Source: Candidatus Ferrigenium altingense
GTDB taxonomy: Bacteria > Pseudomonadota > Gammaproteobacteria > Burkholderiales > Gallionellaceae
Reading direction: 5' to 3'
Assembly: GCA_020621985.1 (NCBI GenBank)
Contig: JAHRYS010000002.1
Coordinates: 367,730 to 431,729 of the forward strand
Length of the DNA: 64,000 nucleotides
Translations under genes and position numbers: made by a program
Part shown: piece after piece, positions 53,333-62,619 of the stretch
Numbering within the stretch: the stretch's first letter is position 1
Layout: each line of letters begins with the position of its first letter
The notes under the pieces: model-generated
Database searches by the model: none
Told to the model about the DNA's origin: nothing
Seen by the model: only the letters and a program-made list of their open reading frames with translations

Positions 53333-54973
53333 CTATCCAACCTTCCGGTACAGCCGGTAATGCTCGTTCTTGTCGCCCTTGCGGCTGCCTTCCCAGATCT
53401 TCTTCCAGCGCGTCTCGTCGAGCAGCGGCTTGGATAGCCGGTCGCCCTGGATCAGGCGCAGGTCGCAGCGTTCGTTGCGGTCGGGCTGCGTGACGAGGCC
53501 GCCGAAGTAATGCAGCATCGCGCGCTGCCCGTCGCCGAGGTAGTCGCGCCCGATGCACTGGTACTGCTGCGGCATGGCTTTTTTCAGCGAGGCGACCATG
53601 CCGCGGTAGCTCTTGCCGCTGTCCAGCCACGGCAGCCACAGCGTCATCGCGAGCACCCACACCAGCGTGATGCCGGTCGCCCAGTTGGTCACCGCGCGGC
53701 GCATCGAGCGGCCGACGCGCCACACCAGCACCAGCCACAGCACGGTGGCGATGATGGCGATGGCGAACGGCGCAGTGTGGAGTTCCGGCTCGAAGCCCGG
53801 CTGGTAGTCTTTCAGCCACAGCGTGATCTTGGCGTGGTTGTCGAGCAACAGCCCGGCCCAGCCCCACCACATCGCGATGGCGAACAGCGCGAAGGTCGTC
53901 AGGCCGAACCAGTCCAGCGCGTTGGCCGCACCGCGTTTCAGCGACGACAGCGAGGCGGTGGCGAGCAGGGTGATCGGCAGCAGCATCGGCAGCGCGAACA
54001 CTTCCTTGATATGCGGCACGAAGCTGAGCGTGACGAACATCACGCCGAAAGCGGCCAGCGGCAGATGCAGATCGTCGCGCTGCGCCAGGCGCTTGCGCGA
54101 TTGCCAGATCGTCCACGCCGCGAGCGGCAGGGCGGGCCACGCGATCCACGGCAAATTTTTCAGGTAGTAGAACGATTCCTTGTTCGGCCCGCTTTTGGCG
54201 TAATCCAGCCAATGGCCGATGTTGTGCGTCCACGCCCAGTCGGCGAACAATCTGGGCGAATGCTGATACAGCAGCAGCGGCCACACGGTGAGCCACGGCA
54301 GCGCGCACAAGGCGGCGATGCCCACACTATTAAAATAGCTGCGCGTGCGCCAGTTCCTGAACAGCGCGGGCAGCAGCGCGGCGATGAGAACGAACAATAC
54401 CGGCGCGATGAAACCCTTGGACATGAAGCCGATGCCCACGCCGGTGCCGATCAGCACACCGGCGCGGAGCGCTCGTTCCTGGCTGTAGGCGAAACCGTAC
54501 AGCAGCATTGCGCAACCGGCGAGCAGTGCGAGATCGGTGATCATCTGGTGCGCGCGCACCAGCATGCCGACGCAGCCGAGCAGGATGATCGCCGCCGCCC
54601 AGCCCCGATTCTCGCCGTATAGCTTGCGCCCGGCGAGGCCGGTGAACAGCAGCGTCAGCGCGATGTATAAACCGCTGGCGAGGCGCGCGCCGTCGTGCAG
54701 CGGCAGCAGCGGGGAAAACAGTTTGGCGAACAGCGCGGCGGTCCAGTAGAACAGCGGCGGCTTGTCCATGTATGGCTCGCCCGCCAGAGCGGGAACCAGC
54801 CAGTCGCCGCTTTGCAGCATCGAGTAGATCAGCCCGAAGCCGGTCGCCTCGTCCGGCTTCCACGGATCGTGCCCGACCAGCCCCGTGCCCAGCCAGATCA
54901 GGCACAGCAGACCGAGCATCACCGCCTTGCCGGGGGTGATGGGGTTTGGGTCGGTGGGTTTTATGAAATACAT
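53333..54973 (-). CDS. GT39/ArnT-like glycosyltransferase
   Basis: 546 residues, an integral membrane protein with roughly 11-12 hydrophobic segments. The first loop carries HDPWKPDEA (the PMT-type catalytic Asp-Glu) and GEPYMDKPPLFYW, both typical of ArnT and related polyprenyl-phosphate sugar transferases. No arn operon is near, so it could add a sugar to lipid A, a protein or a polyprenol lipid. The ATG at 54971-54973 lies 9 bp after MITE-like element B. The soluble C-terminal part begins at about residue 440. Confidence 0.88.
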   Translation of the reverse strand: MYFIKPTDPNPITPGKAVMLGLLCLIWLGTGLVGHDPWKPDEATGFGLIYSMLQSGDWLVPALAGEPYMDKPPLFYWTAALFAKLFSPLLPLHDGARLASGLYIALTLLFTGLAGRKLYGENRGWAAAIILLGCVGMLVRAHQMITDLALLAGCAMLLYGFAYSQERALRAGVLIGTGVGIGFMSKGFIAPVLFVLIAALLPALFRNWRTRSYFNSVGIAALCALPWLTVWPLLLYQHSPRLFADWAWTHNIGHWLDYAKSGPNKESFYYLKNLPWIAWPALPLAAWTIWQSRKRLAQRDDLHLPLAAFGVMFVTLSFVPHIKEVFALPMLLPITLLATASLSSLKRGAANALDWFGLTTFALFAIAMWWGWAGLLLDNHAKITLWLKDYQPGFEPELHTAPFAIAIIATVLWLVLVWRVGRSMRRAVTNWATGITLVWVLAMTLWLPWLDSGKSYRGMVASLKKAMPQQYQCIGRDYLGDGQRAMLHYFGGLVTQPDRNERCDLRLIQGDRLSKPLLDETRWKKIWEGSRKGDKNEHYRLYRKVG

Positions 54974-54982
54974 TGGCGCCCT

Positions 54983-55105
54983 ATTCCAATCCTATTCGAA
55001 GGTCAGGCAAGGCGACGACGAGCGAGCGACGCAGGCAGTGCATTTGGCACGGCAAGGAGAGAGCGAGGAAGTCAACGCAGCATCACCGGTGAATAGGGTT
55101 GGAAT
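54983..55105. mobile_element. 123-bp MITE-like element B
   Basis: Ends ATTCCAATCCTATTC (54983-54997) and GAATAGGGTTGGAAT (55091-55105) form terminal inverted repeats. The centre holds GTGC-ATTTG-GCAC (55038-55050). Overall arrangement of CTGCGTTG, CTCG, central palindrome, GCG and GCCTTGCC motifs parallels element A at 50519. It fills the whole gap between the M48 protease stop and the GT39 start on the minus strand. Confidence 0.75.
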
Positions 55106-56523
55106 TATTCCACGATCTTGATGCGCTGCCCCGCTTGCGGTTCGCCACCGGGATATTGTGCATTGATCAGGCGCAAATAACTCTCCGCGGATTTGCCGAG
55201 CGGCGAGTTATGCGCGAGCCTGGCGTAGGTGTCGCCCTGCCGCGCGGTGATGATGCGGATGCTGAGCGGCCTGACCAGCTTGCGCTCCTCGGCGGTGAGC
55301 GCGTGGAAACTGCGCACCGTGTTAAAAATGTCGTTGCGGTGTGCATTCAGGCCGCCGCTTGCCTTGGCCTGAGCTTGCAGGATGTAGGCGTATTTATTGT
55401 GGTAGATCACGCCGCCCATCACGTTCGGCAGTTCAAATGTCGCAGCAGATAAACCGTCGAGATCGATGCGCTGGACATTTGTGTTTGAGCCTACCATGCG
55501 GCGCGCATATTCGACCGGGGTGCCGCGCGGATTCGGGTCCATCTTCATTTGCAGCATGGCCTCGCCACCCGGGCTGACGGCAACCAGTGCGTCCGGCAGG
55601 TTATGCACCTGCCAGGTTTCCGGGAGCTGCAGCGCGATACCCAGTTCGCCGTGGTAGAAACGGTTGTTGCGCACCACGCCCTGCTCAGTGTTGTCGTTGA
55701 ACACCAGCCCGTCGGTGGCGGCGAGGTATTCGCTGCGGCCCTCAAAAGGTTTGGCGGGAGCCAGTTTGTCCGCTTCACCGACCACTTCTTTCAGGCGCGT
55801 ATCGTTGTCCGGGTGCGTGGCGAACAGGCCGGAGTAGCGGCGCGGCTCGCGCCCTTCCTGCTTGGCCAGTTCGATATCTTTCAGTTCCTGGTTCTTCAGC
55901 ACGCGCAGGACGCTGATGATGGCCTGCGGATCGTAATCGGCACGCGCCAGATATTGCGCACCCAGACGGTCGGCCTCGAGTTCCTGTTCGCGCCCGTAGC
56001 CTGACAGCAGCGCGCCGCCCATGATATTGGCCAGGTTTTGCCCGAGGTTGGTGTTGATTTGCGGTACGAAAATGGAGGCGATGGTCAGCCCGATGTTGGC
56101 GGCTTGAGCGGCGCTTTGCTGGCGCACGCCGTGGCGCGCCGTGACGTGGCCGATTTCATGCCCCACCACGGCGGCCAGTTCCGCCTCGCTGTTGAGATAG
56201 GCCATGATGCCGCGCGTGACGTAGACATAACCGCCGGGCAGCGCGAAGGCGTTGATTTCAGGCGTGTCCAGCACGGTGAAGCGATAGTTCAGGCCGGGGC
56301 GATGGCTTTGCTTGGCGAGCCTTTGCCCGACGCGGTTGACGTAATCCTGCAACGCCCTCGATTCGAAAACCTGGTACTGCTTTTTGACCTGTTCGTCGGC
56401 CTGGCGGCCAACGGCGATCTCCTGGTTTTCCGACATCATCACAAAATCGTTTTGTCCGGTGACCGGATTCTGGGCGCAGCCGGCCAGCAGCGAAAGAGCA
56501 AGGCCGATAATCAATAGACGCAT
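55105..56523 (-). CDS. M48 family metalloprotease, BepA-like lipoprotein with LysM-like tail
   Basis: 472 residues. The signal ends in lipobox LAGC (Cys16). The zinc site is VVGHEIGHVTARHG, with the third ligand in QELEADRLGAQYLARA. The region from about residue 255 is the TPR-poor extension, with AYILQAQAKASGG. The last 50 residues, RIITARQGDTYARLAHNSPLGKSAESYLRLINAQYPGGEP, look like a LysM-type domain. BepA homologues police assembly of outer-membrane proteins in the periplasm. The TAA stop shares its first base with the inverted-repeat end of element B. Confidence 0.92.
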   Translation of the reverse strand: MRLLIIGLALSLLAGCAQNPVTGQNDFVMMSENQEIAVGRQADEQVKKQYQVFESRALQDYVNRVGQRLAKQSHRPGLNYRFTVLDTPEINAFALPGGYVYVTRGIMAYLNSEAELAAVVGHEIGHVTARHGVRQQSAAQAANIGLTIASIFVPQINTNLGQNLANIMGGALLSGYGREQELEADRLGAQYLARADYDPQAIISVLRVLKNQELKDIELAKQEGREPRRYSGLFATHPDNDTRLKEVVGEADKLAPAKPFEGRSEYLAATDGLVFNDNTEQGVVRNNRFYHGELGIALQLPETWQVHNLPDALVAVSPGGEAMLQMKMDPNPRGTPVEYARRMVGSNTNVQRIDLDGLSAATFELPNVMGGVIYHNKYAYILQAQAKASGGLNAHRNDIFNTVRSFHALTAEERKLVRPLSIRIITARQGDTYARLAHNSPLGKSAESYLRLINAQYPGGEPQAGQRIKIVE

Positions 56524-56593
56524 GTCAGTTCCTGTTCGATGTTTAAAGTCTCTGCTTGATGTTGGATGTCAGGCGGGATTGTCGCCGCAAATA

Positions 56594-56619
56594 AAAAAGG
56601 CAGCAAATGCTGCCTTTTG
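56594..56619 (-). terminator. Rho-independent terminator of rpmE
   Basis: GGCAGC (56599-56604) and GCTGCC (56609-56614) pair around a short loop, with A/T extensions on both sides (AAAAAAGG...CCTTTT). It lies 22 bp after the L31 stop in the minus direction and before the M48 gene. Confidence 0.88.
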
Positions 56620-56641
56620 ATCAAGCCGTTGCGTAAAGTTC

Positions 56642-56857
56642 CTACGCAGCAGCCTTGGTGCCGTATTTCTGGCGGAATTTGTCGATGCGGCCGGCGGTAT
56701 CCACAATCTTTTGCGTACCGGTGTAGAACGGGTGGCATTCGGAACAAACTTCGACCTTTAACTCCGGCTTGCTCATCACGGACTTGGTTTTGAAGTTGTG
56801 GCCGCAACTGCAAGTCACGGTGATTTCTTGGTAATTCGGGTGAATATCTGCTTTCAT
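56642..56857 (-). CDS. rpmE: 50S ribosomal protein L31 (zinc-binding form)
   Basis: 71 residues. [22 protein letters not shown] and [28 protein letters not shown] are diagnostic. The CSCG and CSEC pairs mark the zinc-containing type, which is replaced by a Cys-free paralogue under zinc limitation in organisms that have one. The ATG at 56855-56857 follows GGAAATAAA. Confidence 0.97.
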   Translation of the reverse strand: MKADIHPNYQEITVTCSCGHNFKTKSVMSKPELKVEVCSECHPFYTGTQKIVDTAGRIDKFRQKYGTKAAA

Positions 56858-56978
56858 TTTATTTCCTTGCGAGTAATTTGGTGCGGCGGGTGTACGCACT
56901 CCCAATGAATAACCTCACGGGGGCGCGCATTATCCATAAAAAGAGGGAGTTGCGCAAATTTTTAGCAACAGCGCCCGT

Positions 56979-57170
56979 TTAGCAGCAACGTTTGATCCCC
57001 GACCACTTTTGCTGCTGCTGAAGCGCAAACCAGGCGCGGCGCGACAGCGCGGGTGCATCCGGGTGGGCGGCGGCCTGATGCGCCAGGTAACGCTCGTAGC
57101 CGTCATCGCCGCTGAGCCGGCGGACGGCTCGCCAGAGACTGCGCAAAGCCCCTGTCAGTCTCGTTGCCAT
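56979..57170 (-). CDS. YbdD/YjiX family small protein
   Basis: 63 residues with RLSGDDGYERYLAHQAAAHPDAPALSRRAWFALQQQQKWSG, the DUF466 pattern (xxGxxDYxxYxxHxxxxHPxxPxxxxxxF...). These proteins accompany CstA carriers and are needed for their activity. It overlaps the cstA 3' end by 16 bases, a tight coupling. The C-terminal IKRCC is unusual for the family. Confidence 0.92.
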   Translation of the reverse strand: MATRLTGALRSLWRAVRRLSGDDGYERYLAHQAAAHPDAPALSRRAWFALQQQQKWSGIKRCC

Positions 57171-59227
57171 GCTTCCTCCAGACGGGTCGGGTAATGCGGC
57201 GCTTCGGAGAGCGGCGGCACGGCCCTGCCGCGCAGGTGGCGCGCGCAGACGCGCAACATGTCGATGACGATCAGCCACAGCAGCGCGGCGAAGAACAACA
57301 CCAGCGCGGCATCCAGTTGCTGGTTGAAGATCAGCTGCGGCGCGACGGCGGCCTTGTCCGGCGGCAAGACGCCCGCAGCGAGCTTGTCCGACAGGCTGTT
57401 GGCGGCGGCAAGGAAGCCGATGCGCGGATCGTCGCTGCTGATTTTTTGCCAGGTTGCCGTGCTGGTGATGATGACCAGCCAGGCCAGCGGCAGCGCGGTT
57501 ATCCAGGCGTATCTGAGCCTGCCGGATTTCACCAGAATGCCGGTGGCCACGCACAGCGCAATCGCGGCGAGAATCTGGTTGGAAATGCCGAACAGCGGCC
57601 ACAGGATGTTCACGCCGCCATTGGGATCGATCACGCCGATATACAGGAAATAGCCCCAGGCCGCGACCACCACCGCGCTGCTGAACAGCACCGACGGATA
57701 CCAGGAGGTGCGCCCCAGCGGCTGCCAGATATTGCCGAGCAGATCCTGCAGCATGAAGCGGCCGACGCGCGTGCCGGCGTCCAGCGTGGTGAGGATGAAC
57801 AGCGCCTCGAACATGATGGCGAAGTGGTACCACAGCGCGAGCAGATGCTCGCCGAACGCGCTGCCGAAGATGCTGGCCATGCCGACCGCCAGCGACGGCG
57901 CGCCGCCGGTGCGCGCGAACAGCGTGGTTTCGCCCATCTGCTGCGCGAGCCGGTTCATCTGCTCGACCGTCACCGGGAAACCCCAAGCCGAGATCGTCGC
58001 GACCGCTTCCGCCGCCGTCTTGCCGACCACTCCGGCCGGCGAGTTGATCGCGAAATACACGCCAGGGTCGAGCACCGTCGCGGCGATCATCGCCATGATT
58101 GCGACCAGCGATTCCAGCACCATGCCGCCGTAGCCGATCATGCGGATGTCGCGTTCGTTGGCCAGCAATTTGGGCGTGGTGCCGGACGCGATCAGCGAAT
58201 GGAAGCCGGAGATCGCGCCGCAGGCGATGGTGATGAACACGAACGGGAACAGCTTGCCGCCGAAGATCGGCCCAGTGCCGTCGACGAACTGGGTCAGCGC
58301 GGGCATCTTGATCTCGGGGCGCATCCAGACGATCGCCAGCGCCAGCAGGATCACCGTGCCGAGCTTCATGAAGGTGGACAGGTAATCGCGGGGAGCCAAC
58401 AGTAGCCATACCGGCAGGACGGCGGCGGCGAAGCCGTAGCCGATCACAGCGAAGGCCAGCGGCAAGCCGGGGTGGTCGAACAGCTCGCGCAGCCCGGCCT
58501 GCTGGTCGATCCAGCCGCCGCCGGCCACGGACAGCAACAGCAGGATCACGCCGAGCGCGGAGCCTTCCAGTACGCGTCCCGGGCGCAGCTTGTACATATA
58601 CAGACCGACCAGCATCGCGATCGGGATGGTCGCGGCGACCGTGGAGGTCGCCCACGGGCTGTGCTTCATCGCGTTGACCACCACCAGGCCGAGCACCGCG
58701 ATCAGGATCACCATGATCAGGAACGTGGCGACCAGCGCCGCGATGCCGCCGATGCTACCCAGTTCGTCGCGCGCCATCTGGCCGAGGCTGCGCCCGTCGC
58801 GGCGCGTGGAGAAGAACAGCGTCACCATGTCCTGCACGCAGCCGCCCAGCACCGCGCCGATCAATATCCACAACGTGCCCGGCAGATAGCCGAACTGCGC
58901 GGCCAGCGTCGGGCCGATCAGCGGGCCGGGGCCGGCGATGGCGGCGAAATGGTGGCCGAACACGATCCAGCGGTTGGTCGGCATGAAGTCGCGCCCGTTA
59001 TTCAGCCGCTCGGCCGGCGTGGCGCGCGTCTCGTCGATGCATAGCACCGCCGCGGCGATCCACGCCGCGTAGAAGCGGTAGGCGATCGCATACACGCACA
59101 GCGCGGCGGTGATGAACCATAGCGCGTTGATCGATTCGCCGCGATTAAGCGCGATACCGCCGACGGCCGCCGCGCCCAGCAGCGCGACGCCCAGCCATAT
59201 CAAAAGGGAGAAAAAACTTGTTTTCAT
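57155..59227 (-). CDS. cstA: CstA-family carbon starvation / pyruvate transporter
   Basis: 690 residues from the ATG at 59225-59227. About 16-18 membrane segments. Family blocks include GRDFMPTNRWIVFGHHFAAIAGPGPLIGPTLAAQFGYLPG, VQDMVTLFFSTRRDGRSLG, ACGAISGFHSLIASGTTPK and WPLFGISNQILAAIAL. CstA and BtsT import pyruvate or peptides by proton symport during starvation. It is followed by its ybdD partner with a 16-base overlap. Confidence 0.94.
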   Translation of the reverse strand: MKTSFFSLLIWLGVALLGAAAVGGIALNRGESINALWFITAALCVYAIAYRFYAAWIAAAVLCIDETRATPAERLNNGRDFMPTNRWIVFGHHFAAIAGPGPLIGPTLAAQFGYLPGTLWILIGAVLGGCVQDMVTLFFSTRRDGRSLGQMARDELGSIGGIAALVATFLIMVILIAVLGLVVVNAMKHSPWATSTVAATIPIAMLVGLYMYKLRPGRVLEGSALGVILLLLSVAGGGWIDQQAGLRELFDHPGLPLAFAVIGYGFAAAVLPVWLLLAPRDYLSTFMKLGTVILLALAIVWMRPEIKMPALTQFVDGTGPIFGGKLFPFVFITIACGAISGFHSLIASGTTPKLLANERDIRMIGYGGMVLESLVAIMAMIAATVLDPGVYFAINSPAGVVGKTAAEAVATISAWGFPVTVEQMNRLAQQMGETTLFARTGGAPSLAVGMASIFGSAFGEHLLALWYHFAIMFEALFILTTLDAGTRVGRFMLQDLLGNIWQPLGRTSWYPSVLFSSAVVVAAWGYFLYIGVIDPNGGVNILWPLFGISNQILAAIALCVATGILVKSGRLRYAWITALPLAWLVIITSTATWQKISSDDPRIGFLAAANSLSDKLAAGVLPPDKAAVAPQLIFNQQLDAALVLFFAALLWLIVIDMLRVCARHLRGRAVPPLSEAPHYPTRLEEAWQRD

Positions 59228-59339
59228 GCGGGGGATTCGGGGGACGGAAATTTTATGCGACAATGCTACATTAAAAATTAAGGCGTGTTTACCCGACCTT
59301 TCAGCCGCATAGCGCGGCGACACAATAAATCAGGGAAGA

Positions 59340-60308
59340 ATGTTCTTGGAAAACCTCAAGCAATTGCTCGCGGCGGACATGGCTGCGGTGGATCAGGTGA
59401 TACGCACGCGGCTGCACTCGGAAGTGCTGCTGATCAATCAGGTCGGCGAATACATCATCGGCAGCGGCGGCAAGCGGCTGCGCCCGGCACTGGTGGTGCT
59501 GTCCGCCGATGCCTTCGGCTATCGCGGTAAATACCATCACGATCTGGCGGCTGTGGTGGAGTTCATCCATACCGCCACCCTGCTGCACGACGATGTGGTG
59601 GACGAATCCGCGTTGCGCCGCGGGCGCGAGACGGCCAATGCGCTGTTCGGCAATTCCGCCAGCGTGCTGGTCGGCGACTTCCTGTATTCGCGCGCCTTCC
59701 AGATGATGGTCGAAGTGGGCGAAATGCGCGTGATGCAAACGCTGGCCGATGCCACCAATACCATCGCCGAGGGCGAAGTGCTGCAACTGCTCAACTGTCA
59801 TGATGCGGATGTGGATGCCGCCAACTACATGCGCGTGATCCACTGCAAGACCGCCAAGCTGTTCGAGGCCGCGATGCGCCTGGGCGCAATCCTGGGCAAG
59901 GCTTCGTCCGCCGATGAAGAAGCTGCGGCAAGTTACGGCATGCACCTCGGCACCGCGTTCCAGTTGATCGACGATGTGCTGGACTACTCCGCCGACGAGG
60001 CGCAGACCGGCAAACATCTCGGCGACGATCTCGCCGAAGGCAAGCCCACGTTGCCTTTGATTTACGCGATGCAGCACGGCACGCCGGAGCAGGCCGCCGT
60101 GGTGCGCGGCGCGATCGAACAGGGCGACGTCGGAAAATTTGCCGAAGTGCTGGAGATCATCCACGCCACCGGCGCGCTGGATTTCACCCGGCAGCAAGCC
60201 ATGCAAGAAGCGGAGTCGGCCTGCGCGGCCATCGTTGCGCTTGCCGATTCAAAATACAAGCAATGTTTGCTAGAATTGGCGCACTTTGCCGCGACGCGGC
60301 AATTTTAA
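59340..60308 (+). CDS. ispB: Octaprenyl diphosphate synthase
   Basis: 322 residues. The two aspartate-rich motifs of trans-prenyl synthases are LLHDDVVDESALRRG (first, DDVVD) and FQLIDDVLDYSADE (second, DDVLD). GGKRLRPALVVLSA is the IPP-binding start. It makes the C40 chain of ubiquinone. Divergent from cstA. A GGGAAGA precedes the ATG at 59340. Confidence 0.95.
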   Translation: MFLENLKQLLAADMAAVDQVIRTRLHSEVLLINQVGEYIIGSGGKRLRPALVVLSADAFGYRGKYHHDLAAVVEFIHTATLLHDDVVDESALRRGRETANALFGNSASVLVGDFLYSRAFQMMVEVGEMRVMQTLADATNTIAEGEVLQLLNCHDADVDAANYMRVIHCKTAKLFEAAMRLGAILGKASSADEEAAASYGMHLGTAFQLIDDVLDYSADEAQTGKHLGDDLAEGKPTLPLIYAMQHGTPEQAAVVRGAIEQGDVGKFAEVLEIIHATGALDFTRQQAMQEAESACAAIVALADSKYKQCLLELAHFAATRQF

Positions 60309-60309
60309 A

Positions 60310-60383
60310 CCCCTCCCGGCCTCCCCTTGTCAGGGGAGGTGATGGCGGCTCTCTCCCCTGATAAGGGGAGGGCTGGGGAGGGG
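60310..60383. repeat. Long GC-rich hairpin before tRNA-Pro
   Basis: CCCCTCCCGGCCTCCCCTTGT (from 60310) pairs with ACAAGG-like and AAGGGGAGGGCTGGGGAGG near 60361-60383, enclosing GTGATGGCGGCT. The arms AGGGGAGG/CCTCCCCT repeat inside. Same general type as the insertion in the oxidase at 42233. It lies between ispB and the tRNA and may end the ispB transcript. Confidence 0.75.
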
Positions 60384-60388
60384 TTAAA

Positions 60389-60465
<77 letters not shown>

Positions 60466-60818
60466 ATCAAAGTTGGTCTTCTAAAATTCCCCGTCAATTT
60501 CCTTCTGTCCGCCTTAATTGCTTGTTCTTGGCGAGGTCAGGCATTTATGTTTTGTGATCATTCTGTGACTGCGAATTGATTGCAATTTTGCTTCGAGTTA
60601 TTTTTGTTCTTGAACCGAATGGCCTAGATATTTTGGGGTATACCGATAAAGTGGTCGGTATGGTTTAATCCATACCCGAATTATTCTTTGGCAGTGCTAT
60701 TAACGCATGTGGTGACAAAAAAACATGCTGGGTTGTCATTGAATCAACCAGTTACCAAAAATACGCGATTCTCTATTTTAATAATACTGACCGGCAGGCC
60801 TGTGCCTGGGAGAGTTGC
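60466..60818. other. Structured AT-rich leader region upstream of the molybdopterin operon
   Basis: 353 bp without a gene. Clear hairpins are ACCGA/TCGGT (about 60644-60662), GGTATGG/CCATACC (60657-60676), GCATGT/ACATGC (about 60707-60730) and GGTT/AACC (about 60733-60752). CAGGC/GCCTG at 60794-60811 sits right next to the GGGAGAG ribosome site. The position in front of moco genes suggests a regulatory leader, perhaps Moco-responsive, but I cannot match the Moco riboswitch consensus from memory. Confidence 0.45.
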
Positions 60819-61331
60819 ATGAAGATGTTTCGCATTTGCGGTTATGGCGGCGGGCGCAGCGCGCTGGTATCCAGGCTTGCCGAAGAATTCAACTTCCGGC
60901 AAATCGGGGTCGCGGTGGTGAAGTATGCGCATAAGCCGTTCGACATGGACAAGCCGGGGTCGGAAACCTATAACCTGCGCCAGAGCGGCTGCCGGCAAAC
61001 GTTGATTGCCAACCGTGACCGCTGGGGGTTGCTGTGCGAAACGCCCGGCCAGCCGGAACCTGATCCAATTCAACTGGCCGGGCATCTCGCCGAATGCGAC
61101 CTGGTGCTGGCAGTCGGATTCGATAACGCGCCGTTGCCCGGACTCGAGGTGATGCGCGCCGATAATCCTGCCGAGCCGTTATACAAGCGAGACACGCATA
61201 TCCAGACCGTCGTCATCGACGGTGTTGCTCCGCCGGACGTGCTTTTCAGTTTCACGCATGCCGACATCGAAAATATCGCCACTCACATACTGGATCGGGC
61301 GACATTGCTTCCCTCCCCCGTGAACAGATGA
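60819..61331 (+). CDS. MobB-like protein with degenerate P-loop
   Basis: 170 residues aligned in pattern to MobB: FRICGYGGGRSALVSRLAEEF at the P-loop position, VAVVKYAHKPFDMDKPGSETYNLRQSGC (the HH-x-FDxDxPGKDS motif, partly changed), and a final DIENIATHIL. A MobB P-loop should read G-x-S-x-S-GKT; here GYGGGRSAL lacks the Lys and the Thr/Ser. GTP binding is therefore doubtful. It is the first gene of the moa cluster, with moaA 43 bp behind. Confidence 0.75.
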   Translation: MKMFRICGYGGGRSALVSRLAEEFNFRQIGVAVVKYAHKPFDMDKPGSETYNLRQSGCRQTLIANRDRWGLLCETPGQPEPDPIQLAGHLAECDLVLAVGFDNAPLPGLEVMRADNPAEPLYKRDTHIQTVVIDGVAPPDVLFSFTHADIENIATHILDRATLLPSPVNR

Positions 61332-61374
61332 CACGCACAGATGACAGACAGGCTATTGCGCATTAACATATCTT

Positions 61375-62526
61375 ATGACTGAAATATTTAGAATCATTCC
61401 GATCACGTCTGTGCAGGAAAGCAGCGCTGCGCAAGCCCGTGCTTTGGAAGAACGGGAAGCCGTGCAGGATTACGCAGGGCAGGGCTGTGGGCAATTCGTT
61501 GTCGATGCCTTGCAGCGGCCGCTGCGCGACTTGCGCATTTCGGTCACCGACCGCTGCAACCTGCGCTGCACCTATTGCATGCCGCGCGAAGCCTTCGACA
61601 AGGATCATGCCTTCCTGCAGCGCGCCGATCTGCTCAGTTTTGAAGAAATCGAGCGGCTGGCCAAGTTGTTTATCCAGTTGGGTGTGCAGAAAATCCGCCT
61701 GACCGGCGGCGAGCCGCTGTTGCGTCGAGGCATCGAACGGATCATCGAATCGCTCGCCAGGCTGAACACCCGCGAGGGCAAACCCGTCGAAGTCGCCCTG
61801 ACCACCAATGCCGTACTGCTGTCCCAGAAAGCCCAGTCGCTGAAGGATGCGGGACTGGCGCGCATTACCGCCAGCCTGGACGGGTTGAGCGATGAAACTT
61901 TCCGGCGCATGAGCGATTCGGATGTGTCCGTCAAAACCGTGCTGGACGGCATCGCCGCCGCGCAGCGTGTCGGCCTTGCGCCGGTCAAGGTCAACATGGT
62001 GGTCAAGCGCGGCGTGAATGACCACGAGATCATCCCGATGGCGGGGCATTTCCGCAACAGCGGCGTCGTGTTGCGCTTCATCGAATTCATGGATGTGGGC
62101 TGTACCAACGGCTGGCGCATGGACGATGTGGTCCCGGCGCGGGAAATAGTGGAGCAGATCAACAGCCATTACCCGATCCGGCAGGTTGACCCCAATTACA
62201 CCGGCGAGGTCGCGGAGCGCTGGCATTATGCGGACGGCAGCGGCGAAGTCGGGGTGATCGCGTCGGTCACGCAGGCGTTTTGCCACGAATGCACCCGCGC
62301 CAGGCTTTCCACCGACGGCAAGTTCTACACTTGTTTGTTCGCCAGCGGCGGCACGGATTTGCGCGGGCCAGTACGACTGGGTATGACCGACCAGGTGCTG
62401 ACCAATCTGATCGCAGGCCACTGGGGGCGGCGCAACGACCGTTACTCGCAACTGCGCCATGCCGTGACCGAGGCGCCCGGAGAAAAATCCAGAGAGAAAA
62501 TAGAAATGTCCTATATCGGCGGGTAA
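61375..62526 (+). CDS. moaA: GTP 3',8-cyclase MoaA
   Basis: 383 residues. The N-terminal radical SAM cluster is CNLRCTYC, and the C-terminal cluster has [30 protein letters not shown] carries the SAM contact, and the protein ends in the functional double glycine (SYIGG). An extra N-terminal tail of about 45 residues precedes [14 protein letters not shown]. Its ATG (61375) has no clear Shine-Dalgarno, so the exact start is uncertain. It catalyses the first step of molybdenum cofactor synthesis with MoaC. Confidence 0.95.
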   Translation: MTEIFRIIPITSVQESSAAQARALEEREAVQDYAGQGCGQFVVDALQRPLRDLRISVTDRCNLRCTYCMPREAFDKDHAFLQRADLLSFEEIERLAKLFIQLGVQKIRLTGGEPLLRRGIERIIESLARLNTREGKPVEVALTTNAVLLSQKAQSLKDAGLARITASLDGLSDETFRRMSDSDVSVKTVLDGIAAAQRVGLAPVKVNMVVKRGVNDHEIIPMAGHFRNSGVVLRFIEFMDVGCTNGWRMDDVVPAREIVEQINSHYPIRQVDPNYTGEVAERWHYADGSGEVGVIASVTQAFCHECTRARLSTDGKFYTCLFASGGTDLRGPVRLGMTDQVLTNLIAGHWGRRNDRYSQLRHAVTEAPGEKSREKIEMSYIGG

Positions 62527-62619
62527 TGATTTTTGCGGGAAGCCGCTATGCGGCTTGCCTGTTCGCCCCTCTGCCGCACATAATTATCCAGACAACCCTA
62601 AGAATTACAGACTGCCCGC

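Noticed and set aside
57171..58655. Upstream part of a 558-codon minus frame ending in the YbdD-like protein
   Set aside because: It reads cstA out of phase; the true gene starts at 57170.
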